Assembly (NCBI RefSeq): GCF_945980375.1 | Contig: NZ_CAMFQO010000014.1 | Location: 1-43,848, forward strand | Reading direction: 5' to 3' | Source of the DNA: an uncultured Eubacterium sp. | GTDB lineage: Bacteria; Bacillota; Clostridia; Oscillospirales; Acutalibacteraceae | Length of the DNA: 43,848 nt | Shown: positions 34,988 through 42,370 of the stretch, piece after piece | How positions within the stretch are numbered: the stretch's first letter is position 1 | Layout of the letters: each line of letters starts with the position of its first letter | Position numbers and translations under genes: made by a program | The notes under the pieces: model-generated | Seen by the model: the letters and a program-made list of their open reading frames with translations, nothing else | The model's database searches: none | What the model was told of the DNA's origin: nothing

Positions 34988-35016
34988 ATATTAGCACATA
35001 CATCCTTTCTTTGCAA
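34988..35016 (-). promoter_or_regulatory. Sigma-A promoter of the large transporter gene
   Basis: Minus-strand TTGCAA (35011-35016) and TAATAT (34988-34993) are 17 bases apart, about 35 bp before the start codon. The -35 touches the T-run of the tsf terminator. Confidence 0.6.
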
Positions 35017-35047
35017 GAAAAAAGAGCATCTCGTTTGAGATGCTCTT
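35015..35047 (-). terminator. Terminator of the rpsB-tsf operon
   Basis: A perfect 11-bp stem (35022-35032 with 35037-35047), loop GTTT, followed on the minus strand by a T-run. It starts 6 bp after the tsf stop. Confidence 0.92.
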
Positions 35048-35052
35048 GAATA

Positions 35053-36168
35053 TTAGCCGTTGATTTGCTTTGCGATTTCTTCTGCAAAGTTTTCTTCTCT
35101 CTTTTCAAGGCCGTCGCCCTTCATCATACGGATGAAGCCGTTTGCCTTGATTTCTGTGCCGAGTGCCTTTGCAACGCTGTCAATGTAGCCTGCAACAGAG
35201 CCCTGGAAAAGATCCGAACGAACAAAATCCTGCTCAAGCAAGCAAATTTCCTTAATCTGCTTTGAAATTCTACCCTGTACAAGACCTGTGAAAATCTTGT
35301 TTTCAGCGATTTCTGCCTTATGTGAAACAGCGATTTGTGCGAGTGCTTCGTAAGCTTCCTTTGAAATGAAGTTTACAAAGTTCTTTCTCTGCTTCTGGTC
35401 AAGTCCCTGATAGGTAGTGATGTCATCATCGCTCCACTTCTTATCGTTAATAGCCTCATCAATAAGAGTGCTGAGAATAGGAATCGGAAGTGAATCAGGC
35501 TTATTAAGAGCAGAATCAACTGTGATTGAATGCATCTTATCTGCTTCCTCGGCAGAGATTTCATCCTTGCTCAAGTACTCCGGACTCATTGCAGCAATCT
35601 GCATTGCCACATTCTTGCCCATAGCAACAAACTCAGGATCTGAAGCCTTTGCTTCGTCAGCTACATCAAAGCCAACCATAACACCAACGCTACCGCCGGC
35701 ATGGATATATGTTGAAACAACACCTTCCATTCTTTCGAAGCGACGAACCTTCATATTCTCACCGATAGCAAGAACAAGGTCGTTAAGAGTTTCTGTAACG
35801 GTTCTGTCTGTGCCGTCAAACTTTGTTTCCTTAAGAGCTTCAACGTCAACAGGGTCGGTAGCAAGAATAGTCTTTGCAACACCCTCAACGAATGCCATAA
35901 ACTTTTCGTTCTTTGCTACGAAGTCTGTCTCTGAGTTAACCTCAAGAACAACACCCTTCTTTGAAGCCTCATCATAATAAGGAAGAACAACACCCTCGGC
36001 AGCAATTCTTGATGCCTTTTTCTGTGCAGCAGCAAGTCCTCTTTCACGAAGAAAATCGATAGCCTTTTCCATATCACCGTCAGACTCTACAAGAGCCTTC
36101 TTACATTCCATCATACCAACGCCGGTCTTCTCACGAAGAGCCTTTACGTCTTGTGCTGTAAATGCCAT
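35053..36168 (-). CDS. tsf: Translation elongation factor Ts, with internal insertion
   Basis: The nucleotide exchange factor for EF-Tu. The N-terminal UBA-like domain begins MAFTAQDVKALREKTGVGMMECKKAL, and the core has EVNSETDFVAKNEKF (TDFV contact). The C-terminal block is GRISKQIKEICLLEQDFVRS. At 371 residues it exceeds the usual 290-310: residues 215-290, between EEADKM and FTGLVQGR, contain about 60-70 extra residues (IPILSTLIDEAIN, ISKEAYEALAQIAVSHK) where homologues have a short linker. The ATG at 36166-36168 is standard. Second gene of the rpsB-tsf operon, 37 bp after rpsB. Confidence 0.96.
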   Translation of the reverse strand: MAFTAQDVKALREKTGVGMMECKKALVESDGDMEKAIDFLRERGLAAAQKKASRIAAEGVVLPYYDEASKKGVVLEVNSETDFVAKNEKFMAFVEGVAKTILATDPVDVEALKETKFDGTDRTVTETLNDLVLAIGENMKVRRFERMEGVVSTYIHAGGSVGVMVGFDVADEAKASDPEFVAMGKNVAMQIAAMSPEYLSKDEISAEEADKMHSITVDSALNKPDSLPIPILSTLIDEAINDKKWSDDDITTYQGLDQKQRKNFVNFISKEAYEALAQIAVSHKAEIAENKIFTGLVQGRISKQIKEICLLEQDFVRSDLFQGSVAGYIDSVAKALGTEIKANGFIRMMKGDGLEKREENFAEEIAKQING

Positions 36169-36205
36169 AATTATATCCTCCAACAATATAGTTTATATTT
36201 CTTAA

Positions 36206-36955
36206 TTATTCAGCAGCTTCTTCCTCTGCAGGAGCTTCCTCTGCCTGTGCGATAGGAGCAACTGCATCCTCGCCGTCTCTGCCCTCGATAACTGCGTTTG
36301 CCATTGCACCTGCAATAAGCTTTACTGCACGGATAGCATCATCGTTACCCGGGATAACGTAATCGATTTCGTCAGGGTCACAGTTTGTATCAACAATTGC
36401 AACGATTGGAAGACCAAGCTTTGTTGCTTCTGATACAGCGATTCTTTCCTTGCGAGGATCTACGATGAACATTGCATCAGGAACCTTCTTCATTTCTGTG
36501 ATACCGCCAAGATACTTTTCAAGCTTTTCGATTTCAAGCTCGAGACCTGCAACCTCCTTCTTTGGAAGAAGATCAAATGTGCCGTCCTCCTGCATCTTCT
36601 TGAGCTGTGCAAGACGAGCAACACGACCGCGGATTGTCTTGAAGTTTGTGAGCATACCGCCAAGCCATCTTGCGTTTACATAAGGCATTGAGCAACGGAT
36701 TGCTTCCTCCTTAACGCTGTCCTGAGCCTGCTTCTTTGTACCTACAAAGATAATGCTTCCGCCGTTTGCAGCAAGGTCACGAACGAACATATATGCTTCG
36801 TCGAGCTTCTTTACTGTCTTTTGCAAGTCAATGATATAAATACCATTTCTTTCTGTGAAGATGTACTCAGCCATTTTAGGATTCCATCTTCTTGTTTGGT
36901 GACCAAAGTGAACACCTGCTTCTAAAAGCTGTTTCATTGAAACTACATTTGCCAT
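36206..36955 (-). CDS. rpsB: 30S ribosomal protein S2
   Basis: A 249-residue S2 protein: [25 protein letters not shown] at the start, [44 protein letters not shown], and a C-terminal acidic tail ([14 protein letters not shown]). The second of two near in-frame ATGs (36953-36955) is used, since AGGAGG lies 8 bases upstream; the first would be 2 bases from it. It heads the conserved rpsB-tsf operon. Codons are those of a highly expressed gene. Confidence 0.98.
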   Translation of the reverse strand: MANVVSMKQLLEAGVHFGHQTRRWNPKMAEYIFTERNGIYIIDLQKTVKKLDEAYMFVRDLAANGGSIIFVGTKKQAQDSVKEEAIRCSMPYVNARWLGGMLTNFKTIRGRVARLAQLKKMQEDGTFDLLPKKEVAGLELEIEKLEKYLGGITEMKKVPDAMFIVDPRKERIAVSEATKLGLPIVAIVDTNCDPDEIDYVIPGNDDAIRAVKLIAGAMANAVIEGRDGEDAVAPIAQAEEAPAEEEAAE

Positions 36956-37070
36956 TTTCATTTCCTCCTTTAAGGTTAAACCTCCACAACGAAGTATGGC
37001 AAGAGCCTGATTTATAACCTTTGGCTCAACCTCATTGTGTGCGAATTCGCTTTCTTTTTTACGAATGCGA
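36956..37070 (-). ncRNA. rpsB 5' leader, possible S2 autoregulatory RNA
   Basis: About 110 nt lie between the predicted transcription start (~37070) and rpsB. The stretch can fold: palindrome GCGAATTCGC at 37041-37050 and a short GGTTAAACC inverted pair near the ribosome site. Known S2 leaders bind the protein to repress rpsB-tsf; whether this one does is inferred from length and position only. Confidence 0.35.
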
Positions 37071-37074
37071 TAGC

Positions 37075-37103
37075 ATTATAACAAAAAGGGCTGAAAAAAT
37101 CAA
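37075..37103 (-). promoter_or_regulatory. Sigma-A promoter of rpsB-tsf
   Basis: Minus-strand TTGATT (37098-37103) and TATAAT (37075-37080) are 17 bases apart. The -35 lies inside the terminator hairpin of the upstream lipoprotein gene. Confidence 0.65.
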
Positions 37104-37111
37104 CCCTTTTT
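37082..37111 (-). terminator. Terminator of the nnr-lipoprotein unit
   Basis: The arms AAAAAGGGCTG and CAACCCTTTTT (37083-37111, one mismatch) form a hairpin with T-run on the minus strand, 20 bp after the lipoprotein stop. It overlaps the rpsB promoter. Confidence 0.65.
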
Positions 37112-37132
37112 TACTATATTTTTATATAAATA

Positions 37133-37615
37133 CTAACTATTTACAACAAACTCTACATAAAAGTCGGCGGTGGGTATTTGGAGTGACAGGAGGTCTGATG
37201 ACTCATTCATCATCAAAGTATAGTCTCCTACCGATGTTTTACCCGAAAAGGTACAGTTTCCGCCCTCTTTCTTTGGCACCGATGCAGATGATGATGTTAT
37301 TACATCATATACAATTACGGCGGGGTTATACGGTGAAACCTTTGATTTTTCAGCGGTGTTGACCATATCCCGTCTTGTGAAGGTTACGGTGCTTGCATCG
37401 CAGGAGATTGTCATACCCTTTGCGTTTGTTGATGTTGGAGTTATGTATACCTTACTGCCGTCAAATTTAACATTTGCAGTATACGAGTAATCACCTATTG
37501 TAATAGTTGCCTTTTGAGAAAAGGAGGTCTTAATTTGCGGTGATTTTACAACTTGAGTGCAGGCGCACAAAAGCATTACTGCCATACACAACGACAATGA
37601 TATTACTTTTTTCAT
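37133..37615 (-). CDS. Putative lipoprotein
   Basis: A 160-residue protein with a lipoprotein signal: basic start MKKVIS, hydrophobic core, and lipobox-like LLCAC with Cys19 as the probable modified residue. The mature part is beta-rich and polar (TITIGDYSYTANVKFDGSKVYITPTSTN; GNCTFSGKTSVGDYTLMMNES) without a motif I recognise. It would be anchored on the outside of the membrane. It begins 16 bp after the nnr gene, so is probably cotranscribed; no functional link is evident. Confidence 0.72.
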   Translation of the reverse strand: MKKVISLSLCMAVMLLCACTQVVKSPQIKTSFSQKATITIGDYSYTANVKFDGSKVYITPTSTNAKGMTISCDASTVTFTRRDMVNTAEKSKVSPYNPAVIVYDVITSSSASVPKKEGGNCTFSGKTSVGDYTLMMNESSDLLSLQIPTADFYVEFVVNS

Positions 37616-37631
37616 TAAATCAGCTCAATGT

Positions 37632-39134
37632 TTAATATTCGGACATTAAAGCACCGAGGCGTTCTATCATATCAAAAACCGTTATTCCTCTTTGGCTAAG
37701 GCGACATACTGCTTCATCACCGGCACAGCCGTGAATATACACTCCGGTCATTGCCGAATCAAAAGTATTAATACCCTGGGCAACAAACGAGCCGATGATT
37801 CCGCTTAGCATATCACCTGTACCACCCATTGCCATAGCAGGATTGCCGGTAGTATTTATAAGCACCGTTTCTCCGTCCGTAACCACGGTATTTGCTCCTT
37901 TAAGTACAACCGTAACGCCGTATTTGGCAGCAAAATCCTTTGCAATACCAATACGGTTTGATTGCACCTCGGCAACAGATTTTGATGTGAGCCTCGCCAT
38001 CTCACCGGGATGAGGCGTAAGAACGACAGGCACTTTAACATCCTTTAATATATCTATGCACGATGTTAAGCAATTTATACCGTCGGCATCAATAATTACC
38101 GGACAATTTGCATTTTTTAATACATTTTTTGTCAGCTCAACGGTATCGTCACTGACACCCATACCGCATCCGATAACAATAGTATTAGCCCAAGGCAAAT
38201 CGCAAACAATACCGTTAACGGCATTTTTACAAATCATTCCGTCCTTATCTGTAACCGGATTAAAAACAGGCTGAACAAGATGCGAAGCAATAATGGGATA
38301 TGCCGAATCAGGAGTTACAAGCTTAACAAGTCCTACTCCTGTTCTGACGGCAGATTCACAACAAATCACCGCTGCACCCGGCATTTTATACGAACCGCAA
38401 ATACACATAAGATGTCCGTTGGAACCTTTATTTGCATTAAAATCAAAAGGAGGGATAACATCCTTTACAGCCGATTTTTCTATTGTGCTTGCATAAATAT
38501 CCTCATAGCAATCATCGGGAATACCGATATTAACGGTTACAATTTTTCCGCACAGAGCATTTGACGGTGGAAGAACATGACAATATTTTAATGTTGAAAT
38601 TGCTATGGTAAAATCTGCCTTAACTGCATTTTGACATACTGTGGCATCGGTGGCATTTGTTCCGCTTGGAGTATCAACACAAATAACAACCGCATTACTG
38701 TCATTGACAGCCTTAAACACCTCGTCAAACGGACTGCGTGCCTCACCGTGAAATCCGATACCGAAAATGCAATCAACTATATAATCAGCATTTGCACTTT
38801 GGTTATTAAAGCTCTCAACAGGCACTCCGGAGGAAACTGCCTCATTAAAATACTTTACAGGCTCGTCAATAGACGGAGCCTTATCGCAAAGAACAATTTT
38901 TGCATTTGCACCGTAGCAATACAAAAGCCTTGCAATAACAAAGCCGTCACCTGCATTTTTTCCGTTTCCGCAAAAAACGGCAACGGTCTTATTTACAAGC
39001 GATTTGCCGTATTTGTTTATAATTTGCTGTGCACAGGCTGTACCTGCCTTAAGCATAAGCTGTGCCTCGGTTGAATAAAATTGAAAGCACTTACCTTCTA
39101 CCGCACGTATTTCGTCTGCAGAAAGAATACGCAT
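37632..39134 (-). CDS. nnr: Bifunctional NAD(P)HX epimerase/dehydratase
   Basis: A 500-residue cytosolic repair enzyme for hydrated NAD(P)H. The N-terminal half is the epimerase (VAVFCGNGKNAGDGFVIARLL near residue 53, DCIFGIGFHG, CVDTPSGTNA). The C-terminal half is the ADP-dependent dehydratase of ribokinase fold (GSNGHLMCICGSYKMPGAA, VLTPHPGEMARL, VLKGANTVV, NPAMAMGGTGDMLSGIIGS). The Gly usual before DG in GNGNNGGDG is Ala here. The start ATG at 39132-39134 follows GGAGTG; the GTG three codons earlier overlaps that site. It is divergent from the PAP2 operon. Confidence 0.94.
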   Translation of the reverse strand: MRILSADEIRAVEGKCFQFYSTEAQLMLKAGTACAQQIINKYGKSLVNKTVAVFCGNGKNAGDGFVIARLLYCYGANAKIVLCDKAPSIDEPVKYFNEAVSSGVPVESFNNQSANADYIVDCIFGIGFHGEARSPFDEVFKAVNDSNAVVICVDTPSGTNATDATVCQNAVKADFTIAISTLKYCHVLPPSNALCGKIVTVNIGIPDDCYEDIYASTIEKSAVKDVIPPFDFNANKGSNGHLMCICGSYKMPGAAVICCESAVRTGVGLVKLVTPDSAYPIIASHLVQPVFNPVTDKDGMICKNAVNGIVCDLPWANTIVIGCGMGVSDDTVELTKNVLKNANCPVIIDADGINCLTSCIDILKDVKVPVVLTPHPGEMARLTSKSVAEVQSNRIGIAKDFAAKYGVTVVLKGANTVVTDGETVLINTTGNPAMAMGGTGDMLSGIIGSFVAQGINTFDSAMTGVYIHGCAGDEAVCRLSQRGITVFDMIERLGALMSEY

Positions 39135-39154
39135 ATATATCACACTCCATTTTC

Positions 39155-39183
39155 ATACTATCACAAAGTAAAAAATATTACAA
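39155..39183 (-). promoter_or_regulatory. Possible promoter of nnr
   Basis: Minus-strand TTGTAA (39178-39183), 17 bases, TAGTAT (39155-39160), preceded by TG one base upstream as in extended -10 elements. It is weaker than the other promoters in the window. Confidence 0.35.
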
Positions 39184-39191
39184 GTTTGTAA

Positions 39192-39220
39192 TTGCAATAA
39201 GGACGAATATTTGTTATAGT
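39192..39220 (+). promoter_or_regulatory. Sigma-A promoter of the PAP2 pair
   Basis: TTGCAA (39192-39197), 17 bases, TATAGT (39215-39220), about 20 bp before the GTG start of the first PAP2 gene. Confidence 0.6.
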
Positions 39221-39238
39221 AAAACAGAGGTGAAAAAT

Positions 39239-40084
39239 GTGATAAAAAAATACAGGAAAGAAATCATATTCTTTTATGCTTGCTGTATTCTGTCTCTTAT
39301 CGTAGGAACATTTTTTGACCTGAAGCTTGACATAAAGCTAAACAATCCCACAGATACCTTTTCTGTTTGGTTTTACAACACGGGAGAAATACCGGCAAGG
39401 CTTGTTTGCCCTATTGCAGGGGCGGTTATTTGCTTTTTGTGTGAAAAGAAAATAACAAAAATTGCAGGCGCTCTGATATGCCTGGGAGGAAGCGTCTACC
39501 TCGGCATACATATTGCCAAGTATTTCTTTGTTGATGAAAACAAAATGATATTTGGTATCCTTTACGGATTGGGAGTCGGAATAATAATACTTACCGTCGG
39601 TCAATACATCAAAATTCCGGGTGTGGCAAAAAAGCCATTGATTGCTTTTGCATTTGCGGGAATTGCCGTTATGTTTGCCGAAATAAGTATTGTTGAGTTT
39701 GCCAAATACACATGGGCAAGACCGAGATTCAGATATTTGTTACAGCTTGGAAGCTATGACAGATTTACACCTTGGTACAGGCCGCTCGGCTTTAATTTTG
39801 ACGAGGGCAACAATGTTAAGTCATTTCCGTCAGGTCATTCGGCAGGCGGTGCGGTAAGCTATCTTGCAATGCTTTTGCCGTTTTGCACAGAAAAGCTTAA
39901 GGACAAAACCCTGCTATGCTTTGCTATTCCTTTTGTGTACACAAGCACACTTGCTTACACAAGAATGGTTATGGGCGCACACTTTTTAACCGACGTTACC
40001 GTTGGCGGAATGATAACCTTTACATTAATAGTTATTGCTACTGCAATTTTGGACAAAAAACACTATGCATTAAAAGAGCATTAA
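39239..40084 (+). CDS. PAP2-family membrane phosphatase
   Basis: A 281-residue membrane protein with six or more helices and the three phosphatase motifs: KYTWARPRFR (KxxxxxxRP), FPSGHSAGG (PSGH), and TRMVMGAHFLTD (SRxxxGxHxxxD, with Thr for Ser). It removes phosphate from lipid phosphates such as phosphatidic acid or undecaprenyl diphosphate; the substrate is not determinable. The GTG at 39239 is chosen since AGAGGTG lies just upstream; the frame extends farther back only across nnr. A second PAP2 gene follows 9 bp later. Confidence 0.88.
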   Translation: MIKKYRKEIIFFYACCILSLIVGTFFDLKLDIKLNNPTDTFSVWFYNTGEIPARLVCPIAGAVICFLCEKKITKIAGALICLGGSVYLGIHIAKYFFVDENKMIFGILYGLGVGIIILTVGQYIKIPGVAKKPLIAFAFAGIAVMFAEISIVEFAKYTWARPRFRYLLQLGSYDRFTPWYRPLGFNFDEGNNVKSFPSGHSAGGAVSYLAMLLPFCTEKLKDKTLLCFAIPFVYTSTLAYTRMVMGAHFLTDVTVGGMITFTLIVIATAILDKKHYALKEH

Positions 40085-40093
40085 GGAGGAAAT

Positions 40094-40990
40094 ATGGATA
40101 CTATTTTACTTGCAGCTGTCACCATGGGAGAAAGAATAGACAGCATATTCTATAATTTTGACCTATGGGTTTTCAGCTTTTTCGGTAATATTCAAAACGG
40201 ATTTTTAACACAGGTTGCAAGATTCTTTACAAGCTTCGGCGATGAAAGATTTGTAATACCTATGGTAATTTTTGGAGCGGTACTTTGCTTATTTAAGAAA
40301 ACAAGAAAGTACGGTGCCGCACTGATTTTTTCTATTATAATAGGTACACTTGTTACAAATGTAATAGTTAAGCCGATGTTCCTGAGAGTAAGACCGTACA
40401 ACACATTGCAGGGTGTTGCCGAATACTTTGCTTGGTACAAGGGCGCGGGAATGCTCAGCGAAAGCGACTACTCCTTCCCTTCCGGCCACACAACGGCTGC
40501 GTTTGAAATTGCCACAGCAATGTTCATCTGCTTCAAAAAGGACAAAAAGAAAATATGCTGGCTCTTCCCTGTTGTAGCTATCTGCACAATGGGAAGCCGT
40601 GTTTACCTTATGGTTCACTACGCAAGCGATGTTTTGGCAGGTATGATTGTAGGTACAGTTGCAGGCTGTTTAGGATACTTGATTGCTGTTTTGGCTTGCA
40701 AAATCATTGAAAAAATCAAGTTCCTTGATGCAATAGATGTTACTCCTTTGTTCAAGAAGGTTAGCCCTAAGGCTATACCGATAGCAGTTATTGCAGTTAT
40801 TACTGTTCTGTTCTGTATGAGCTACGTTCCTGCAATTTCAGAGGGCGGAGAGGACGCACACAGATGTGCATACGTTGGCGAATACGACTGTATGAACGAA
40901 GCGAGAGTTGACGATGAGGATTATCCGCCGATTGACGGCAAGGAATATTGCAAAATTCACTGGAAGCAATTAAGCGGTGAAAATCAATAA
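40094..40990 (+). CDS. PAP2-family membrane phosphatase with Cys/His tail
   Basis: A 298-residue protein with six membrane helices and intact PAP2 motifs: KPMFLRVRP, YSFPSGHTTAAFE, and GSRVYLMVHYASDV. After the last helix (about residue 250) comes a 45-residue tail with HRCAYVGEYDC and EYCKIHW. The spacing C-x7-C ... C-x2-H could bind a metal or form disulfides; the helix count puts it outside or inside depending on topology I cannot settle. RBS TAAGGAGG precedes the ATG. It is coupled to the preceding PAP2 gene and ends before a terminator. Confidence 0.9.
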   Translation: MDTILLAAVTMGERIDSIFYNFDLWVFSFFGNIQNGFLTQVARFFTSFGDERFVIPMVIFGAVLCLFKKTRKYGAALIFSIIIGTLVTNVIVKPMFLRVRPYNTLQGVAEYFAWYKGAGMLSESDYSFPSGHTTAAFEIATAMFICFKKDKKKICWLFPVVAICTMGSRVYLMVHYASDVLAGMIVGTVAGCLGYLIAVLACKIIEKIKFLDAIDVTPLFKKVSPKAIPIAVIAVITVLFCMSYVPAISEGGEDAHRCAYVGEYDCMNEARVDDEDYPPIDGKEYCKIHWKQLSGENQ

Positions 40991-41004
40991 TTATGATTAT
41001 AATG

Positions 41005-41038
41005 CAAAAGACCACTGAAAAATATCGGTGGTCTTTTT
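41005..41038. terminator. Bidirectional terminator between PAP2 and sigG
   Basis: A 9-bp core stem (AAAGACCAC with GTGGTCTTT) extended by A and T runs, located between the convergent PAP2 and sigG genes and serving both. Confidence 0.88.
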
Positions 41039-41039
41039 C

Positions 41040-41810
41040 TCATTCGCCTTTAATTTGCTTTAGGGCATTTTTTTCAAGCCGAGAAACCTGTGCCTGTGAT
41101 ATTCCTATCTCCTGTGCTGTTTCCATTTGTGTTTTGCCCTGCATAAAACGCATATAAAGTATCTTATGCTCTCGCTCGTCAAGGTTGTGAAGCTTGTCCT
41201 TTATCATAATTTCATCCACCCAATCCGAGTCGGTTGAATTATCACCTATTTGGTCCATAACAAAGATTGTATCACCGCCGTCATTATATACAGGCTCATA
41301 AAGGCTAACGGGGTCTACTATTGATTCAAGGGCGATTACAACATCGCTTTTCTTCATATTAAGCTCATTTGCAATTTGTTCAATGGTTGGCTCCTTGTTA
41401 TATTTATTTGTAAGCTTTTCTTTAACCTGCATAGCCTTGTATGCTGTATCACGCAGAGATCGGCTGACTCTTATACTGCTGTTATCCCTTAAAAACCGTC
41501 GTATTTCACCGATTATCATTGGCACCGCATAGGTAGAAAATCTTACATTAAGCTCTGTATTAAAATTATCTATTGCTTTAATTAATCCGATGACACCGAC
41601 CTGAAACAAATCATCCATACCCTCTCCCCTATTGGCAAAGCGTTGCACAACAGAGAGCACAAGTCGCAGGTTTCCGTTAATAAGATTGTCCCTTGCCGTG
41701 CTGTCGCCCTGCTGTGCTTTTTTAAGAAGGTCAATTTTTTCCGACTCCTTAAGGAGCTTAATATCGTTTGTATTTATTCCGCAGATTTCTACCTTATTAA
41801 AATATTGCAC
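41040..41810 (-). CDS. sigG: RNA polymerase sporulation sigma-G factor
   Basis: A 256-residue sigma factor of the late forespore. The start NKVEICGINTNDIKLL matches the sigma-G-specific N-terminus. Regions 2 (LINGNLRLVLSVVQRFANRGEGMDDLFQVGVIGLIKAIDNF, RFSTYAVPMIIGEIRRFLRDNSSIRVSRSLRD), 3 (EPTIEQIANELNM) and 4 (LYMRFMQGKTQMETAQEIGISQAQVSRLEKNALKQI) are complete. The start appears to be GTG at 41808-41810 with AGGG 9 bases upstream. In most spore-formers sigG directly follows spoIIGA-sigE; here it is about 30 kb away, divergent from an XRE gene. Confidence 0.95.
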   Translation of the reverse strand: MQYFNKVEICGINTNDIKLLKESEKIDLLKKAQQGDSTARDNLINGNLRLVLSVVQRFANRGEGMDDLFQVGVIGLIKAIDNFNTELNVRFSTYAVPMIIGEIRRFLRDNSSIRVSRSLRDTAYKAMQVKEKLTNKYNKEPTIEQIANELNMKKSDVVIALESIVDPVSLYEPVYNDGGDTIFVMDQIGDNSTDSDWVDEIMIKDKLHNLDEREHKILYMRFMQGKTQMETAQEIGISQAQVSRLEKNALKQIKGE

Positions 41811-41896
41811 ATAATCATTCCCTACATTTTATGTACAGGAATATTATTGGCAAAAGTAAAAAAAATATCCATAAACAGTACAAAGAAATATATCTG

Positions 41897-41925
41897 TTGC
41901 TTTTTGTCGAAAATTAGGTTATAAT
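41897..41925 (+). promoter_or_regulatory. XRE promoter with Spo0A box in the spacer
   Basis: TTGCTT (41897-41902), 17 bases, TATAAT (41920-41925). The spacer begins with TTTGTCGAAA (41903-41912), an exact fit to the Spo0A box core TGTCGAA. Spo0A bound between -35 and -10 would be expected to repress, as reported for abrB in Bacillus. Confidence 0.65.
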
Positions 41926-41945
41926 TACAAAAAGGCGGTGAGTTG

Positions 41946-42332
41946 ATGTACAGCGAAGATGAAGCTATAAAGCAAAACATAAAAACCAATCTCAGAAAGT
42001 TCAGAGAGGCAAACGGCTTTACTCAAACACAGATTGGCATAATACTCGGCACAGGCAGAACAACCTATACAAAATGGGAAAGCGGTGATACTCTGCCCAA
42101 TCCCGTTCAGCTTGCTATGCTTGCATCAATTTACAACAAAAGTGTAAATGATTTTTACAGGGATGAAAACGGCTTTACTGTTTGCAGTACAATGTTTGAT
42201 GAGCCATACACAAATCATTTTTTAAGTGAGTTAAACGACGACGAAAAAATGCTTCTTTCAAAATTTAGGTTGCTAAATGACGACGAAAAGAAAAAAGTTA
42301 GCGAATACATTAAAACAATAAACAAAGATTAA
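41946..42332 (+). CDS. XRE-family transcriptional regulator
   Basis: A 128-residue DNA-binding protein. The helix-turn-helix is in the first 70 residues (NLRKFREANGFTQTQIGIILGTGRTTYTKWESGDTLPNPVQLAMLASIYNKSVNDF). The C-terminal 50 residues contain two copies of a short LNDDEK-type segment (ELNDDEKMLLSKFRL, LLNDDEKKKVSEYI), probably a small dimerisation module. The ATG at 41946 follows AAGGCGGTG; a TTG one codon earlier is possible. Divergent from sigG, it has a Spo0A box in its promoter, suggesting it is active in growth and switched off at sporulation. Confidence 0.85.
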   Translation: MYSEDEAIKQNIKTNLRKFREANGFTQTQIGIILGTGRTTYTKWESGDTLPNPVQLAMLASIYNKSVNDFYRDENGFTVCSTMFDEPYTNHFLSELNDDEKMLLSKFRLLNDDEKKKVSEYIKTINKD

Positions 42333-42364
42333 AAAATCCTTGAGCCACAGGTTCAAGGATTTTT
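42332..42364. terminator. Bidirectional terminator between XRE and dacF-like genes
   Basis: A perfect 12-bp stem (42332-42343 with 42353-42364, counting A/T ends) around a 9-base loop, between convergent genes. Confidence 0.88.
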
Positions 42365-42370
42365 CATTAT

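Noticed and set aside
39062-39238. Long N-terminal extension of the first PAP2 protein
   Set aside because: It overlaps the nnr start on the other strand and crosses the predicted PAP2 promoter; the GTG at 39239 has the ribosome site.
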